NCBI GenBank assembly: GCA_045631305.1
Contig: JAZQUM010000011.1
Span: 1-19,414, forward strand
From: JAZQUM01 sp045631305
GTDB taxonomy: Bacteria; Bacillota; Clostridia; Oscillospirales; Oscillospiraceae
Length of the DNA: 19,414 nt
Reading direction: 5' to 3'
A program made the translations under genes and the position numbers. Below, in pieces: positions 8,045 through 14,929 of the stretch. Numbering within the stretch: position 1 is the first letter of the stretch; the number at the start of each line of letters is the position of its first letter. Under the pieces are notes generated by a model. The model was not told the origin of the DNA and did not search any database. It saw nothing but the letters and a program-made list of their open reading frames with translations.

Positions 8045-8572
8045 ATGAAACGAAAACCCAATACCAAAAACATGGCCCGCTGCGCCTTGCTTGCCGCAGT
8101 GATGGCTATTGTGTCCCCCTTCACCGTGCCCCTTGGCGCCATCCCTGTGAGTCTTGCCTCCCTCGCGGTGATGCTTGCAGGAGTGATTTTGCCGCCGGCA
8201 CAAGTCCTTTGGGCGGTAGGCACGTATCTTCTTTGCGGAATGGTTGGCCTTCCCGTTTTCTCCGGGGCGCAGGGTGGACTTTCTGTTTTTCTCGGCCCTA
8301 CGGGAGGTTATCTTTGGGGGTATCTTCTCTGTGGCTGGGTCACCGCTCTTATTTGCCACAAGAAAAGAAAATCCTTTTTACTCTGTGCATTAGGCGCATT
8401 TTCCGGTGCAGTCATCGCCTGCCTCTGCGGCACTGCACACTATGCCGTCATCAGTCAAATTTCCTTTTCCGCAGCTCTTGGGGTGTGCCTTTTCCCATTC
8501 CTCCCCATGGAAGCAGGAAAAGCCGCTTTGGCTGTGTTTTTAGGCCACAGCATCCGCCGCGCCTTGCTTTGA
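8045..8572 (+). CDS. bioY: Biotin transporter BioY (ECF-type S component)
   Basis: This 175-residue hydrophobic protein with about six TM helices is the biotin-binding S component of an energy-coupling factor transporter. Diagnostic stretches are ALLAAVMAIVSPFTVPLGAIPVSL near the N-terminus and GLPVFSGAQGGLSVFLGPTGGYLWG, the BioY signature. The C-terminal segment FLPMEAGKAALAVFLG is also family-like. The ATG 8045 follows an AAAGGAGGCGCAGC site; the frame is open back to 7964, but that part holds the promoter and operator. The upstream BirA operator independently supports the assignment. No EcfA/EcfT genes are near, which is normal where the energizing module is shared. Confidence 0.95.
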   Translation: MKRKPNTKNMARCALLAAVMAIVSPFTVPLGAIPVSLASLAVMLAGVILPPAQVLWAVGTYLLCGMVGLPVFSGAQGGLSVFLGPTGGYLWGYLLCGWVTALICHKKRKSFLLCALGAFSGAVIACLCGTAHYAVISQISFSAALGVCLFPFLPMEAGKAALAVFLGHSIRRALL

Positions 8573-8597
8573 AATCTCAATGAAAGGATCTGCTCCT

Positions 8598-8999
8598 ATG
8601 AAAAAAGCACTTGCTCTTATTTTGATTCTTATCTGCTCTACGATTCTTTTTACCGCTTGTAACAGCGCTGACTCTGCCAAAGAAACCGAAGTAATATTGA
8701 TCTCCTGTGCCGACGGCTATGATAACGCAGGCTTTGTGGGCTTTGAAGCAGAACAAACCGGCACCTATACCTTCACTGCCCAGGGCGGTGAGGGTATCGA
8801 ATGGGCCGTTTATCTTTTCGACGAAGAATTCAGTGATGGCCCCCGCTATATTTCTCAGGCCGCAGAACCCATTCTCACAGAGGACGGCAGCCTTACGGCA
8901 GAAGCCGGAAAGTTTATTTACGTTTATTGTTCTGCCAATGCCTTCACCGATCTTGCTCCCGACAGCGACGCAAAACTCCTTGTCACCTTCGCAGAATAA
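8598..8999 (+). CDS. Small predicted lipoprotein cotranscribed with bioY
   Basis: This 133-residue protein has a lipoprotein signal peptide: MKK, a hydrophobic run, then the lipobox LFTAC with Cys21. The mature part is about 110 residues, acidic and probably all-beta (alternating strands such as GTYTFTAQGG and KFIYVYCS), loosely reminiscent of pre-peptidase C-like beta-sandwiches. I recognise no named family. I chose ATG 8598 over ATG 8580 because AAAGGA lies nine bases before 8598 and the signal peptide then starts properly. It begins 25 bases after bioY with no terminator or promoter visible between, so it should share the BirA-controlled transcript. A role in biotin acquisition is possible but unproven. 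Confidence 0.8.
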   Translation: MKKALALILILICSTILFTACNSADSAKETEVILISCADGYDNAGFVGFEAEQTGTYTFTAQGGEGIEWAVYLFDEEFSDGPRYISQAAEPILTEDGSLTAEAGKFIYVYCSANAFTDLAPDSDAKLLVTFAE

Positions 9000-9033
9000 A
9001 AAAGAAGAGGCTTTAAAAAGCCTCTTCTTTTTT
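8998..9033. terminator. Bidirectional terminator between the lipoprotein and Crp/Fnr genes
   Basis: A 15-bp perfect inverted repeat (8998-9012 with 9019-9033) has A-runs on one side and T-runs on the other. It overlaps the stop codons of both convergent genes and can terminate in both directions. Confidence 0.9.
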
Positions 9034-9721
9034 ACAATAAATAATAGGTGTAGCTGTCACCCACGCGCAAAAGTCCGTCCTGCTCCATGCGGCGCAGCTC
9101 ACGGGAAAGGGTGGAGCGGTCCACCGCCAGATATTCTGCCAGTTGCGTGCGGTTCATATGCAAACGCACGCAAGTGCCCCCTTCATCGCCGTAGCGCTCC
9201 CGCATCATTCGCAAGAAGAGCAGCACCCGTTCCCGCAAGGGCTGGGTAGCAATCACTTCCGTGCGGTAGAAAAGTTTTACAGCGTGGTTAGCAAGGGTGG
9301 ATTCCAAATTGGCACGGAAGCGGAGGTTGGCCCGTAAGGCCGCTTCTTCCATATCCGCTTCCATCAACGGCCGGGGATCAAACCACAGAAGTTCCCCTGC
9401 CGCAGCGCAGCGGCAGCTGCGCGCCCAGGTAGCACGGGTGGTGCAGAATTCAGGAATGCCGAAAAGCTCGCCTTTGCGGTACACATGCATCATAGCATTG
9501 GCGCCGCTGCCTGTGGTTTTGCTGGCAAAAAACTCACCCGAAACCACAACGGCCATCTTCCGCGCGTCACCTTCTTCTTCAAAAACCTGCTCATCTTTCT
9601 GATAAGTCGAAAACACGCAGTTAAATTTTCCCGCCCAATATGCCATCTCCTCAGAAGAAAAGCCTTTGAAAAGGCGGCTGCGGCTCAAAATTTCTGCCGC
9701 GCGGCGCATCTGTTCTCCCAT
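9032..9721 (-). CDS. Crp/Fnr family transcriptional regulator
   Basis: This 229-residue regulator has an N-terminal cyclic-nucleotide-binding-type beta-roll (about 15-125: LFKGFSSEEM, VVVSGEFFASK, GELFGIPEF), a dimerisation helix, and a C-terminal winged helix-turn-helix (about 190-212: NRTQLAEYLAVDRSTLSRELRRM). Length is typical for Crp/Fnr proteins. It lacks an N-terminal FNR-style cysteine cluster. Cysteines at 35, 93, 103 and 105 are scattered, so the ligand or signal is unclear; the cAMP-binding Arg/Ser pattern is not recognisable either. The ATG 9721 has GAGGTGAGG just upstream, overlapping the end of the preceding acyltransferase gene, four bases away. The two are translationally coupled. 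Targets are unknown. Confidence 0.9.
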   Translation of the reverse strand: MGEQMRRAAEILSRSRLFKGFSSEEMAYWAGKFNCVFSTYQKDEQVFEEEGDARKMAVVVSGEFFASKTTGSGANAMMHVYRKGELFGIPEFCTTRATWARSCRCAAAGELLWFDPRPLMEADMEEAALRANLRFRANLESTLANHAVKLFYRTEVIATQPLRERVLLFLRMMRERYGDEGGTCVRLHMNRTQLAEYLAVDRSTLSRELRRMEQDGLLRVGDSYTYYLL

Positions 9722-9725
9722 AGCC

Positions 9726-10445
9726 TCACCTCATCTTCTGAATCAGCATGATCACACCGTAGATCACAGGCTGGTGCACAATGTAAATGAACATGGCATG
9801 GCGGCCCACAAAAGGCAGCACAGGAACAGAAGCAGTATAAAACCACTGGGGGAATCTTCTTTCTTTCACATAGTACCCCACCCAGGTGCCAAAGAGATAC
9901 ACAAAGAACCAGGGGAAAATGGGGAACCAGTCCGCGCTGAAAAAGCCCGGATACATCCAACCCAAGGGGAAGATAAAATGGGCCACAGCAGGGCTCACTT
10001 CAATGTGCTTTACAGCCAGTGCACTGCCCACCAGAAGAACAACGCACAAAACAGGCATCACCTTGCGGGGGATCTTCTCCCACACCTTAGCGGTAAGCCC
10101 GTAGAACACCATGGAAGAACCCAAAAGATGCAGCACACCGAAGCGGATGGGCAGATTGATCATGGGAAGGCTTGTGACAATGGTAAAGCACACAGCCACA
10201 AGGAAGCATTTGATGCCGCGTTTTACATTGGAGCGGGAAAAGCGGGAGGAAATACCCGCCAGCACCAGAAAGGAACCTGCGGCAATATAGTGGAGGCTAT
10301 CAAAGATCACATTGCCGAAAAGCTGAAAAGAAGCGCCGCAAAATGCAATCAGATCGTAAAGAATATGGTGCACTACCATGATCAGCACACCCAAGCCCCG
10401 TAAAGCGTCCAGCATGTCTATGCGCTTTTTCTTCACATCTCCCAT
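9726..10445 (-). CDS. DUF1624 / heparan-alpha-glucosaminide N-acetyltransferase-like membrane protein
   Basis: This 239-residue polytopic membrane protein has six or seven TM helices. The N-terminus RIDMLDALRGLGVLIMVVHH matches the HGSNAT/DUF1624 family, as do RFGVLHLLGSS, FPLGWMYPGF and the C-terminal GRHAMFIYIVHQPVIYG. In that family the protein is thought to transfer acetyl groups across a membrane to sugar amines or similar acceptors; H26/H27 lie near the position of the functional His. The start ATG 10445 has an AAGGGGGAAG site. It is the first gene of a two-gene unit with the Crp/Fnr regulator. The bacterial substrate is unknown. Confidence 0.87.
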   Translation of the reverse strand: MGDVKKKRIDMLDALRGLGVLIMVVHHILYDLIAFCGASFQLFGNVIFDSLHYIAAGSFLVLAGISSRFSRSNVKRGIKCFLVAVCFTIVTSLPMINLPIRFGVLHLLGSSMVFYGLTAKVWEKIPRKVMPVLCVVLLVGSALAVKHIEVSPAVAHFIFPLGWMYPGFFSADWFPIFPWFFVYLFGTWVGYYVKERRFPQWFYTASVPVLPFVGRHAMFIYIVHQPVIYGVIMLIQKMR

Positions 10446-10471
10446 TTCGCTTCCCCCTTTTCGTTTTTTTC

Positions 10472-10500
10472 ATCTTATCATTTTCGCTATAAGGGAGCAA
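10472..10500 (-). promoter_or_regulatory. Promoter candidate for the acyltransferase-Crp unit
   Basis: On the minus strand TTGCTC (10495-10500), a 17-base spacer and TAAGAT (10472-10477) lie 27 bases upstream of the start codon. Both hexamers deviate from consensus. Confidence 0.4.
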
Positions 10501-10573
10501 GTCCCCATTTCTTCATAAATGTTTCAAAAGAAATTCATAATTTGTTCACCAACCCCGCGTCCCTTTGCGCTAT

Positions 10574-10579
10574 TATAAT
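10574..10579 (+). promoter_or_regulatory. -10 element upstream of the candidate structured RNA
   Basis: A perfect TATAAT is present, but the position 17 bases upstream is not a -35 hexamer (AACCCC). Two direct repeats of TTCATAA (10512-10518 and 10534-10540, 22 bases apart) lie upstream and could be an activator site. If active, transcription would start near 10586. Confidence 0.45.
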
Positions 10580-10583
10580 CACA

Positions 10584-10700
10584 CGGGGAGCGATCCCGCA
10601 GAACCGCAAATGGGGAAGCGGTTCTGATTTCATTGATGTTTCCTTAATTCTCTCTTTCTTTTGGAAAACAGCTCATGCGGCTTGCCGCATGGGCTTTTTT
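10584..10700 (+). ncRNA. Candidate structured RNA or attenuator ending in a terminator, upstream of malic enzyme
   Basis: Between a TATAAT box and an intrinsic terminator lies about 115 bases of structured non-coding sequence. Hairpin 1 pairs 10584-10588 with 10594-10598. Hairpin 2 follows without a gap: a perfect 9-bp stem (10599-10607 with 10618-10626) with a G-rich 10-base loop. A pyrimidine-rich linker of about 45 bases leads to the terminator. Part of hairpin 2 (10604-10614) could instead pair with the left arm of the terminator (10672-10680; nine pairs with a two-base bulge), an antiterminator-like alternative. I could not match it to a known RNA family from memory. It may be a free small RNA or a riboswitch-like leader. 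Confidence 0.45.
10671..10700 (+). terminator. Intrinsic terminator of the candidate RNA
   Basis: The stem GCTCATGCGG (10671-10680) pairs with 10685-10694 (one G-U pair) around a four-base loop, followed by TTTTTT. It lies 15 bases before the -35 of the malic enzyme promoter, so the two transcripts are separable. Confidence 0.88.
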
Positions 10701-10715
10701 CTGTTTTTCCCTCTA

Positions 10716-10744
10716 TTGAAATATGCCCTTCTCTCCTTTATAAT
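10716..10744 (+). promoter_or_regulatory. Sigma-A promoter for malic enzyme
   Basis: TTGAAA (10716-10721), a 17-base spacer and TATAAT (10739-10744). The expected start near 10751 gives a 5' leader of about 48 bases that contains a small hairpin GGCGC-ATTTC-GCGCC just before the ribosome binding site. Confidence 0.88.
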
Positions 10745-10798
10745 ACTCCTTGTGAACTTCGGCGCATTTCGCGCCTTTTCGATAAAGGAGAAAATGCT

Positions 10799-11971
10799 AT
10801 GGATTATGCAAAAGAATCTCTCCGCCTGCATGGCGAATGGAAGGGTAAAATCACGGTAAATGCCACCGTTCCCGTAGAAAGCAAAGATGACCTTTCTCTG
10901 GCGTATACCCCCGGTGTTGCCCAGCCCTGCCTTGAGATCCAGAAGGATATCAACAAGAGCTATGAGCTGACCCGCCGCCACAATCTCTGCGCCGTGATCA
11001 CCGACGGCAGCGCCGTTCTGGGTCTTGGCGACATCGGCCCTGAAGCAGGTATGCCCGTTATGGAAGGCAAGTGTGTTCTCTTCAAGGCCTTCGGCGATGT
11101 GGATGCCTTCCCCCTTTGCATCAAGAGCCAGGATGTGGACGAGATCGTCAACACCGTTTATATGATCTCCGGCTCCTTCGGCGGTGTAAATCTGGAAGAT
11201 ATTGCCGCCCCCCGCTGCTTCGAGATCGAACGCAAGCTGAAAGAAAAGTGCGATATTCCCATCTTCCACGATGACCAGCACGGCACCGCCATCATCACCC
11301 TGGCCGGCCTTACCAACGCGCTGAAGGTAGTGGGCAAGAAGAAAGAAGAAGTAAAAGTAGTCACTTCCGGCGCAGGCGCTGCAGCCATCTCCATCGTAAA
11401 GCTGCTGCTCTCCGCAGGCTTTAAAAATATCACCATGTGCGACCGCAAGGGCGCTATCTACGCAGGCCGCGAAGGTCTCAACTGGATCAAGGAAGAAATG
11501 GCTCAGGTCACTAACCTTGAAAAGAAGAGCGGCTCTCTTGCCGACATGCTGGCAGGCGCCGATGTCTTCATCGGTGTGTCCGCTCCCGGCATGGTCACCA
11601 CCGACATGGTAAAGACCATGGCAAAGGATTCCATCATCTTTGCCTGTGCTAACCCCACTCCCGAAATCTTCCCCGATGATGCCAAGGCAGGCGGCGCAGC
11701 TGTTGTTTCCACCGGCCGCAGCGACTTCCCCAACCAGATCAACAACGTTCTGGCCTTCCCCGGTGTCTTCCGCGGCACCTTCGATGTTCGCGCCAGCGAT
11801 ATCAACGAGGAAATGAAGATGGCAGCTGCCAAGGCTCTTTCCGAACTCATCAGCGATGAAGAGCTTTCCGCTGACTACATCATCCCCAAGGCCTTTGATA
11901 AGCGCGTCGGCCCTGCAGTAGCCGCCGCCGTTGCGGAAGCTGCCCGCAAGAGCGGCGTGGCACGCATTTGA
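10799..11971 (+). CDS. NAD(P)-dependent malic enzyme (short form)
   Basis: This 390-residue cytoplasmic enzyme oxidatively decarboxylates malate to pyruvate. The catalytic Tyr is Y36 in AYTPGVAQP, and the Lys region is MEGKCVLFKAFGDVDAFP (88-105). Metal ligands are E133/D134 in NLEDI and D158/D159 in IFHDDQHGTA. The nucleotide-binding fold follows with GAGAAA (191-196). Length fits the short bacterial/archaeal malic enzymes, lacking the phosphotransacetylase-like tail of MaeB. I chose ATG 10799 because AAAGGAG sits eight bases upstream; the frame is open back to 10661, but that part contains the terminator and promoter. Cofactor preference (NAD or NADP) is not settled from the sequence. It is monocistronic, with its own promoter and terminator. 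Confidence 0.94.
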   Translation: MDYAKESLRLHGEWKGKITVNATVPVESKDDLSLAYTPGVAQPCLEIQKDINKSYELTRRHNLCAVITDGSAVLGLGDIGPEAGMPVMEGKCVLFKAFGDVDAFPLCIKSQDVDEIVNTVYMISGSFGGVNLEDIAAPRCFEIERKLKEKCDIPIFHDDQHGTAIITLAGLTNALKVVGKKKEEVKVVTSGAGAAAISIVKLLLSAGFKNITMCDRKGAIYAGREGLNWIKEEMAQVTNLEKKSGSLADMLAGADVFIGVSAPGMVTTDMVKTMAKDSIIFACANPTPEIFPDDAKAGGAAVVSTGRSDFPNQINNVLAFPGVFRGTFDVRASDINEEMKMAAAKALSELISDEELSADYIIPKAFDKRVGPAVAAAVAEAARKSGVARI

Positions 11972-11980
11972 TTTTAAAAG

Positions 11981-12009
11981 AAAAGACCTCTCCTTGGGAG
12001 AGGTCTTTT
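11981..12009. terminator. Bidirectional terminator between malic enzyme and cyclophilin genes
   Basis: A 13-bp perfect inverted repeat (11981-11993 with 11997-12009, loop TTG) is flanked by A-rich and T-rich tracts. It lies in the 42-base gap between two convergent genes and suits both. Confidence 0.9.
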
Positions 12010-12013
12010 TCCT

Positions 12014-12661
12014 TTATTCGTGAATGGTGACAGAGGTCATAACGGGTTGATTTTCAGCAGCAATGGTGCCGTTTCCGTCTACAGGCTCAGCTGCAGCGCA
12101 AATCGCATCCACTACTTCCATGCCACTGATCACCCTGCCAAAAGCTGCATACTGACCATCCAGTTGGGGCCTATCAGCATGGCAGATGAAAAACTGGGTA
12201 GTAGCGCTGTCATACGCTCTGCTGCGGGCCATGGAGATAACGCCACGCTCATGGGAAATATCGTTGGCATAGCCATTGGCCGAGAATTCACCCACGATAG
12301 GTTCTGTATCTCCGTTGGCAAGGCCATCGCCGTCAATATCGCCGCCCTGCATCATGAAACCGTCAATAATGCGGTGGAAAGTGAGTCCATCGTAATAGCC
12401 GCTTTCAGCCAGCGCCACAAAGTTTGCCACGCTGACAGGTGCCACGTCGCCGTAAAGTTCCAGTTCGATGGTTCCGTAGTCTGCAATCTCGATAGTCGCA
12501 TAATATGTACCAATGGGGTCGGCCGCCATAGCGCCAACTTCAGGCTTCTCACGGTTCAGCGTTATACCCAGAACCACCACAATCACTGCTACTGCTGCTA
12601 CACAGAGGTAGAGCGTGCGCATCTTTTTATTGTTGTCTGCTGTTTTCTTTTGCAAAATCAT
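12014..12661 (-). CDS. Membrane-anchored cyclophilin-type peptidyl-prolyl cis-trans isomerase
   Basis: This 215-residue protein has an N-terminal TM anchor (about 17-36) and a cyclophilin domain (about 55-212) outside the membrane, where it would help fold exported proteins. Active-site features are FHRIIDGFMMQGGD with R97 and Q105, and TQFFI (155-159). The LDGQYAAFGRVISGMEVVD stretch is also typical. The Trp found in many cyclophilins is replaced in this loop, as in other bacterial forms. The Cys at residue 20 lies within the hydrophobic segment and the local sequence is not a good lipobox, so a TM anchor is preferred over a lipid anchor. Start ATG 12661 has GGAAAGGACC upstream. The gene is monocistronic and divergent from the transglutaminase lipoprotein. 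Confidence 0.93.
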   Translation of the reverse strand: MILQKKTADNNKKMRTLYLCVAAVAVIVVVLGITLNREKPEVGAMAADPIGTYYATIEIADYGTIELELYGDVAPVSVANFVALAESGYYDGLTFHRIIDGFMMQGGDIDGDGLANGDTEPIVGEFSANGYANDISHERGVISMARSRAYDSATTQFFICHADRPQLDGQYAAFGRVISGMEVVDAICAAAEPVDGNGTIAAENQPVMTSVTIHE

Positions 12662-12709
12662 CGGTCCTTTCCTAAGGAATTTCCTTTATGGTAACACAAA
12701 ACCCGCCAT

Positions 12710-12738
12710 AAAGTAACATGTATGCCTAAAATTTGCAA
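12710..12738 (-). promoter_or_regulatory. Promoter candidate for the cyclophilin gene
   Basis: On the minus strand TTGCAA (12733-12738), a 17-base spacer ending in TGT, and TACTTT (12710-12715). The -10 is imperfect, but the extended TGN helps. It is one of two promoters in the AT-rich divergent gap. Confidence 0.4.
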
Positions 12739-12754
12739 AAAATTTAAATTTTTT

Positions 12755-12782
12755 TTGCACTTTTTATAGAATATGCTATACT
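12755..12782 (+). promoter_or_regulatory. Promoter for the transglutaminase lipoprotein gene
   Basis: TTGCAC (12755-12760), a 16-base spacer ending in TGC, and TATACT (12777-12782) form a near-consensus promoter with an extended -10. A/T tracts directly upstream (12735-12755) could act as an UP element. Confidence 0.75.
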
Positions 12783-12822
12783 GTTTTCAAACAATAAAAG
12801 TACCGGAAAGAAGGCTTGATAT

Positions 12823-13800
12823 ATGAAAAAGAATGTTTTGATCCGAATTTTTGCTCTTCTCTGCGCCTTGCTCTGCCTTACCGGCTGCGCACCCACCGCA
12901 ACAGAAGAAAATATTTACATTGACTCTGTTTCTATTGCGCAGCTTTCTCTGCAGCAGGAAATGGCCGCTCTTTCTGATGCCGTTGCCGCTATCAATACGG
13001 AAATTCAGCCTGAGGCAACCGCCAAATTGCTGCATAGCAACACTAAGGCCACCATTGATTATTCCAACACTTCCGATGGTTATATCATGGTGAACTTTAC
13101 CGCCGCCACTACCAAGCGTCTGAAAGTTAAGATCACCGGCCCCAGTTCTGTTGACTACACCTATAATCTTACCGCCGGTGAGTGGACTACTTTCCCCCTC
13201 TCTGACGGAAATGGCAAATACACCATCAAGGTTTATGAAAATACCACTGGCAACAAATATGCCGTGGCCCTCACCTTTACCACCAATGTTACCCTTGCCA
13301 ATGAGTTTGCCCCCTTCCTCCATTCCAACCAGTACGTAAACTATACCGCTTCTTCCAAAGCGGTTGCCAAAGCAAAGGAACTTTGCGCAAAAGCTCCCAC
13401 AGCTCTTGACAAAGTGGGCGTTATCTACGATTATGTAGTTAAGAACTATACTTATGATAAAGAAAAGGCTGCAACCGTTCAGAGTGGTTACCTGCCTAAT
13501 CTGGATAAAGTCATGGCTGCAAAGAAGGGCATCTGCTTCGACTATGCCGCTTTGATGACCGCTATGCTCCGCAGCCAGAATGTCCCCTGCAAGCTGGTAG
13601 TTGGCTACGCCGGCACCGCATACCACGCATGGATCAACGTGTGGAGTGAAAACACCGGCTGGGTAGAAGGCGTTGTTTACTTCGACGGCACTGCCTGGCA
13701 GCGTATGGACCCCACCTTTGCTTCCTCCGGTAAGCAGAGTGCTTCCATCATGAAGTATATCGGTGACGGTAAGAACTATACCGAAAAGTACCTCTACTAA
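12823..13800 (+). CDS. Transglutaminase-like domain lipoprotein
   Basis: This 325-residue exported protein has a lipoprotein signal ending in LTGC (Cys22). The middle (about 75-155) looks like a beta-rich domain. A C-terminal transglutaminase-like papain-fold domain (about 185-300) carries the full triad: C238 in KKGICFDYAAL, H268 in AYHAWINVW and D296 in RMDPTFA. Such proteins act as cysteine proteases, peptidoglycan-related hydrolases or cross-linkers at the surface; which one cannot be decided here. Start ATG 12823 has a GAAGG-type site nine bases upstream and a good promoter. It lies just before the pilus-like cluster in the same direction, so a shared function is conceivable but only by proximity. 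Confidence 0.9.
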   Translation: MKKNVLIRIFALLCALLCLTGCAPTATEENIYIDSVSIAQLSLQQEMAALSDAVAAINTEIQPEATAKLLHSNTKATIDYSNTSDGYIMVNFTAATTKRLKVKITGPSSVDYTYNLTAGEWTTFPLSDGNGKYTIKVYENTTGNKYAVALTFTTNVTLANEFAPFLHSNQYVNYTASSKAVAKAKELCAKAPTALDKVGVIYDYVVKNYTYDKEKAATVQSGYLPNLDKVMAAKKGICFDYAALMTAMLRSQNVPCKLVVGYAGTAYHAWINVWSENTGWVEGVVYFDGTAWQRMDPTFASSGKQSASIMKYIGDGKNYTEKYLY

Positions 13801-13817
13801 TCTGAACAAATAAATAC

Positions 13818-13864
13818 AAACGGCTAAAAAGGGGCTTGCTTTGCAATCCCTTTTTTATCCGTTT
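13818..13864 (+). terminator. Long terminator hairpin between the transglutaminase gene and the pilus-like cluster
   Basis: Nested inverted repeats: AAACGG (13818-13823) with CCGTTT (13859-13864), A5G3 with C3T6 inside, and TTGC/GCAA at the tip. It ends 18 bases before the pilC-like start. No clear promoter follows it, so partial read-through may feed the pilus-like operon. Confidence 0.75.
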
Positions 13865-13882
13865 TATAAGCGAGGTTGAATT

Positions 13883-14929
13883 ATGAAAAAAACAGCTGTT
13901 TTCTCCAACGAAACTCTTGCCCGTCTCTTCCGTGCCCTTGCTCTGCTGCTTCACGCAGGCATCTCCCTCTCCGACTCCGTCTATCTTGTAAAGGAAGATG
14001 AGGACGGCGCCGAAGCGGCCGCTCTTCAGGCCATCGGTGAATCCATGGACTGCGGTGCAACGTTGTCCCGCGCTATGGAAGAAAGCGGTTATTTCCCCCA
14101 CCATGCCGTTTCTATGGTTGAAGTGGGCGAAACCACCGGTCATCTGGAATCCTCCTTGGTTTCTCTTGCCGATTATTACGATGAAGAAGCTGCTATGAGC
14201 CGCGAAGTTCGCAGCACTCTTCTCTATCCCTGCATCCTCTTTGCCATGATCCTGGCAGTTATCGGTGTGTTGGTAGTACAGGTCCTTCCCGTTTTCGACT
14301 CCGTCTATGCTTCCCTCGGCGGCAACCTCACCGGTATCGCAGCAGGTCTCCTTTCTCTGGGTAATGCTCTGCGCGCTGTGATGCCTGTTATTCTGGTAGT
14401 TCTTGGCGCAGCTGCTATCTTTGCTCTTTGCTGCGTTGTTTCCCCCGCTCTGCGCACCAAGGTGGTCTCCGCTTACCGCCGCAAGTACGGTCACAAGGGT
14501 GTGGGCGGCAAGATGGCTTCTGCCTGCTTTGCTCTCTCCCTCTCCATGGCGCTGGAAAGCGGCATGTATGCTGAAGAAGCACTGCTTCTTTCCGCTAACC
14601 TCCTGAAAGATACCCCCACTCTTGCCAAGGCCGCTGAACAGGCTGCCGAAGCTGTGAAGAGCGGCACTGACCTTGCTGAAGCACTGAAGGACGCTGCTCT
14701 TCTCTCCCCCAAGGATTGCCGCATGCTGATCATCGGCAACAAGAGCGGTCGCGGAAGTGAAGTCATGAGCGATATCGCCCGCCGCGCCTCCGAAAGCGCC
14801 CGCGAAGCTGCCCGCGCTGCCGTGAGCCGCATTGAGCCCGCCATGGTTCTCTCTGCAGGCGTGATCGTTGGTGTGATCCTTCTCTCCGTAATGCTGCCCT
14901 TGATGAACATTATGTCTGCCATCGGGTGA
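13883..14929 (+). CDS. Type II secretion F / PilC / ComGB-family platform protein
   Basis: This 348-residue inner-membrane platform protein of a type IV pilus-like machine couples the ATPase to pilin movement. Two T2SSF repeats are visible: about 10-130 (SNETLARLFRALALLLHAGISL, then EVGETTGHLESSL) and about 205-335 (ASACFALSLSMALESGM, then NKSGRGSEVMSDIA). TM helices lie near 112-138, 167-190 and 315-346. The size is close to ComGB and shorter than classical PilC (about 400), mainly at the N-terminus. A GAGGT site lies eight bases before ATG 13883. It heads a run of six overlapping or closely spaced genes ending with a PilT-type ATPase, strongly implying one operon. Confidence 0.92.
   Translation: MKKTAVFSNETLARLFRALALLLHAGISLSDSVYLVKEDEDGAEAAALQAIGESMDCGATLSRAMEESGYFPHHAVSMVEVGETTGHLESSLVSLADYYDEEAAMSREVRSTLLYPCILFAMILAVIGVLVVQVLPVFDSVYASLGGNLTGIAAGLLSLGNALRAVMPVILVVLGAAAIFALCCVVSPALRTKVVSAYRRKYGHKGVGGKMASACFALSLSMALESGMYAEEALLLSANLLKDTPTLAKAAEQAAEAVKSGTDLAEALKDAALLSPKDCRMLIIGNKSGRGSEVMSDIARRASESAREAARAAVSRIEPAMVLSAGVIVGVILLSVMLPLMNIMSAIG

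Noticed and set aside
10584..10626. Assignment of the hairpin region to a known riboswitch or to SRP/6S RNA
   Set aside because: The conserved cores I know for SRP RNA, 6S RNA, fluoride, ZTP and THF RNAs are not present, so I left it unassigned.
10661..10798. N-terminal extension of malic enzyme to an upstream ATG
   Set aside because: The extension would translate through the terminator, the sigma-A promoter and the ribosome binding site. ATG 10799 has a well-placed AAAGGAG.
10542..10859. 105-codon plus-strand frame across the malic enzyme leader
   Set aside because: It crosses a terminator and a promoter, overlaps the start of malic enzyme in another frame and has no family features.
12787..13809. 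Minus-strand open frame of 340 codons opposite the transglutaminase lipoprotein
   Set aside because: Its translation is Gly/Val-rich without domain features, and it would run over the promoter of the plus-strand gene with an intact catalytic triad.
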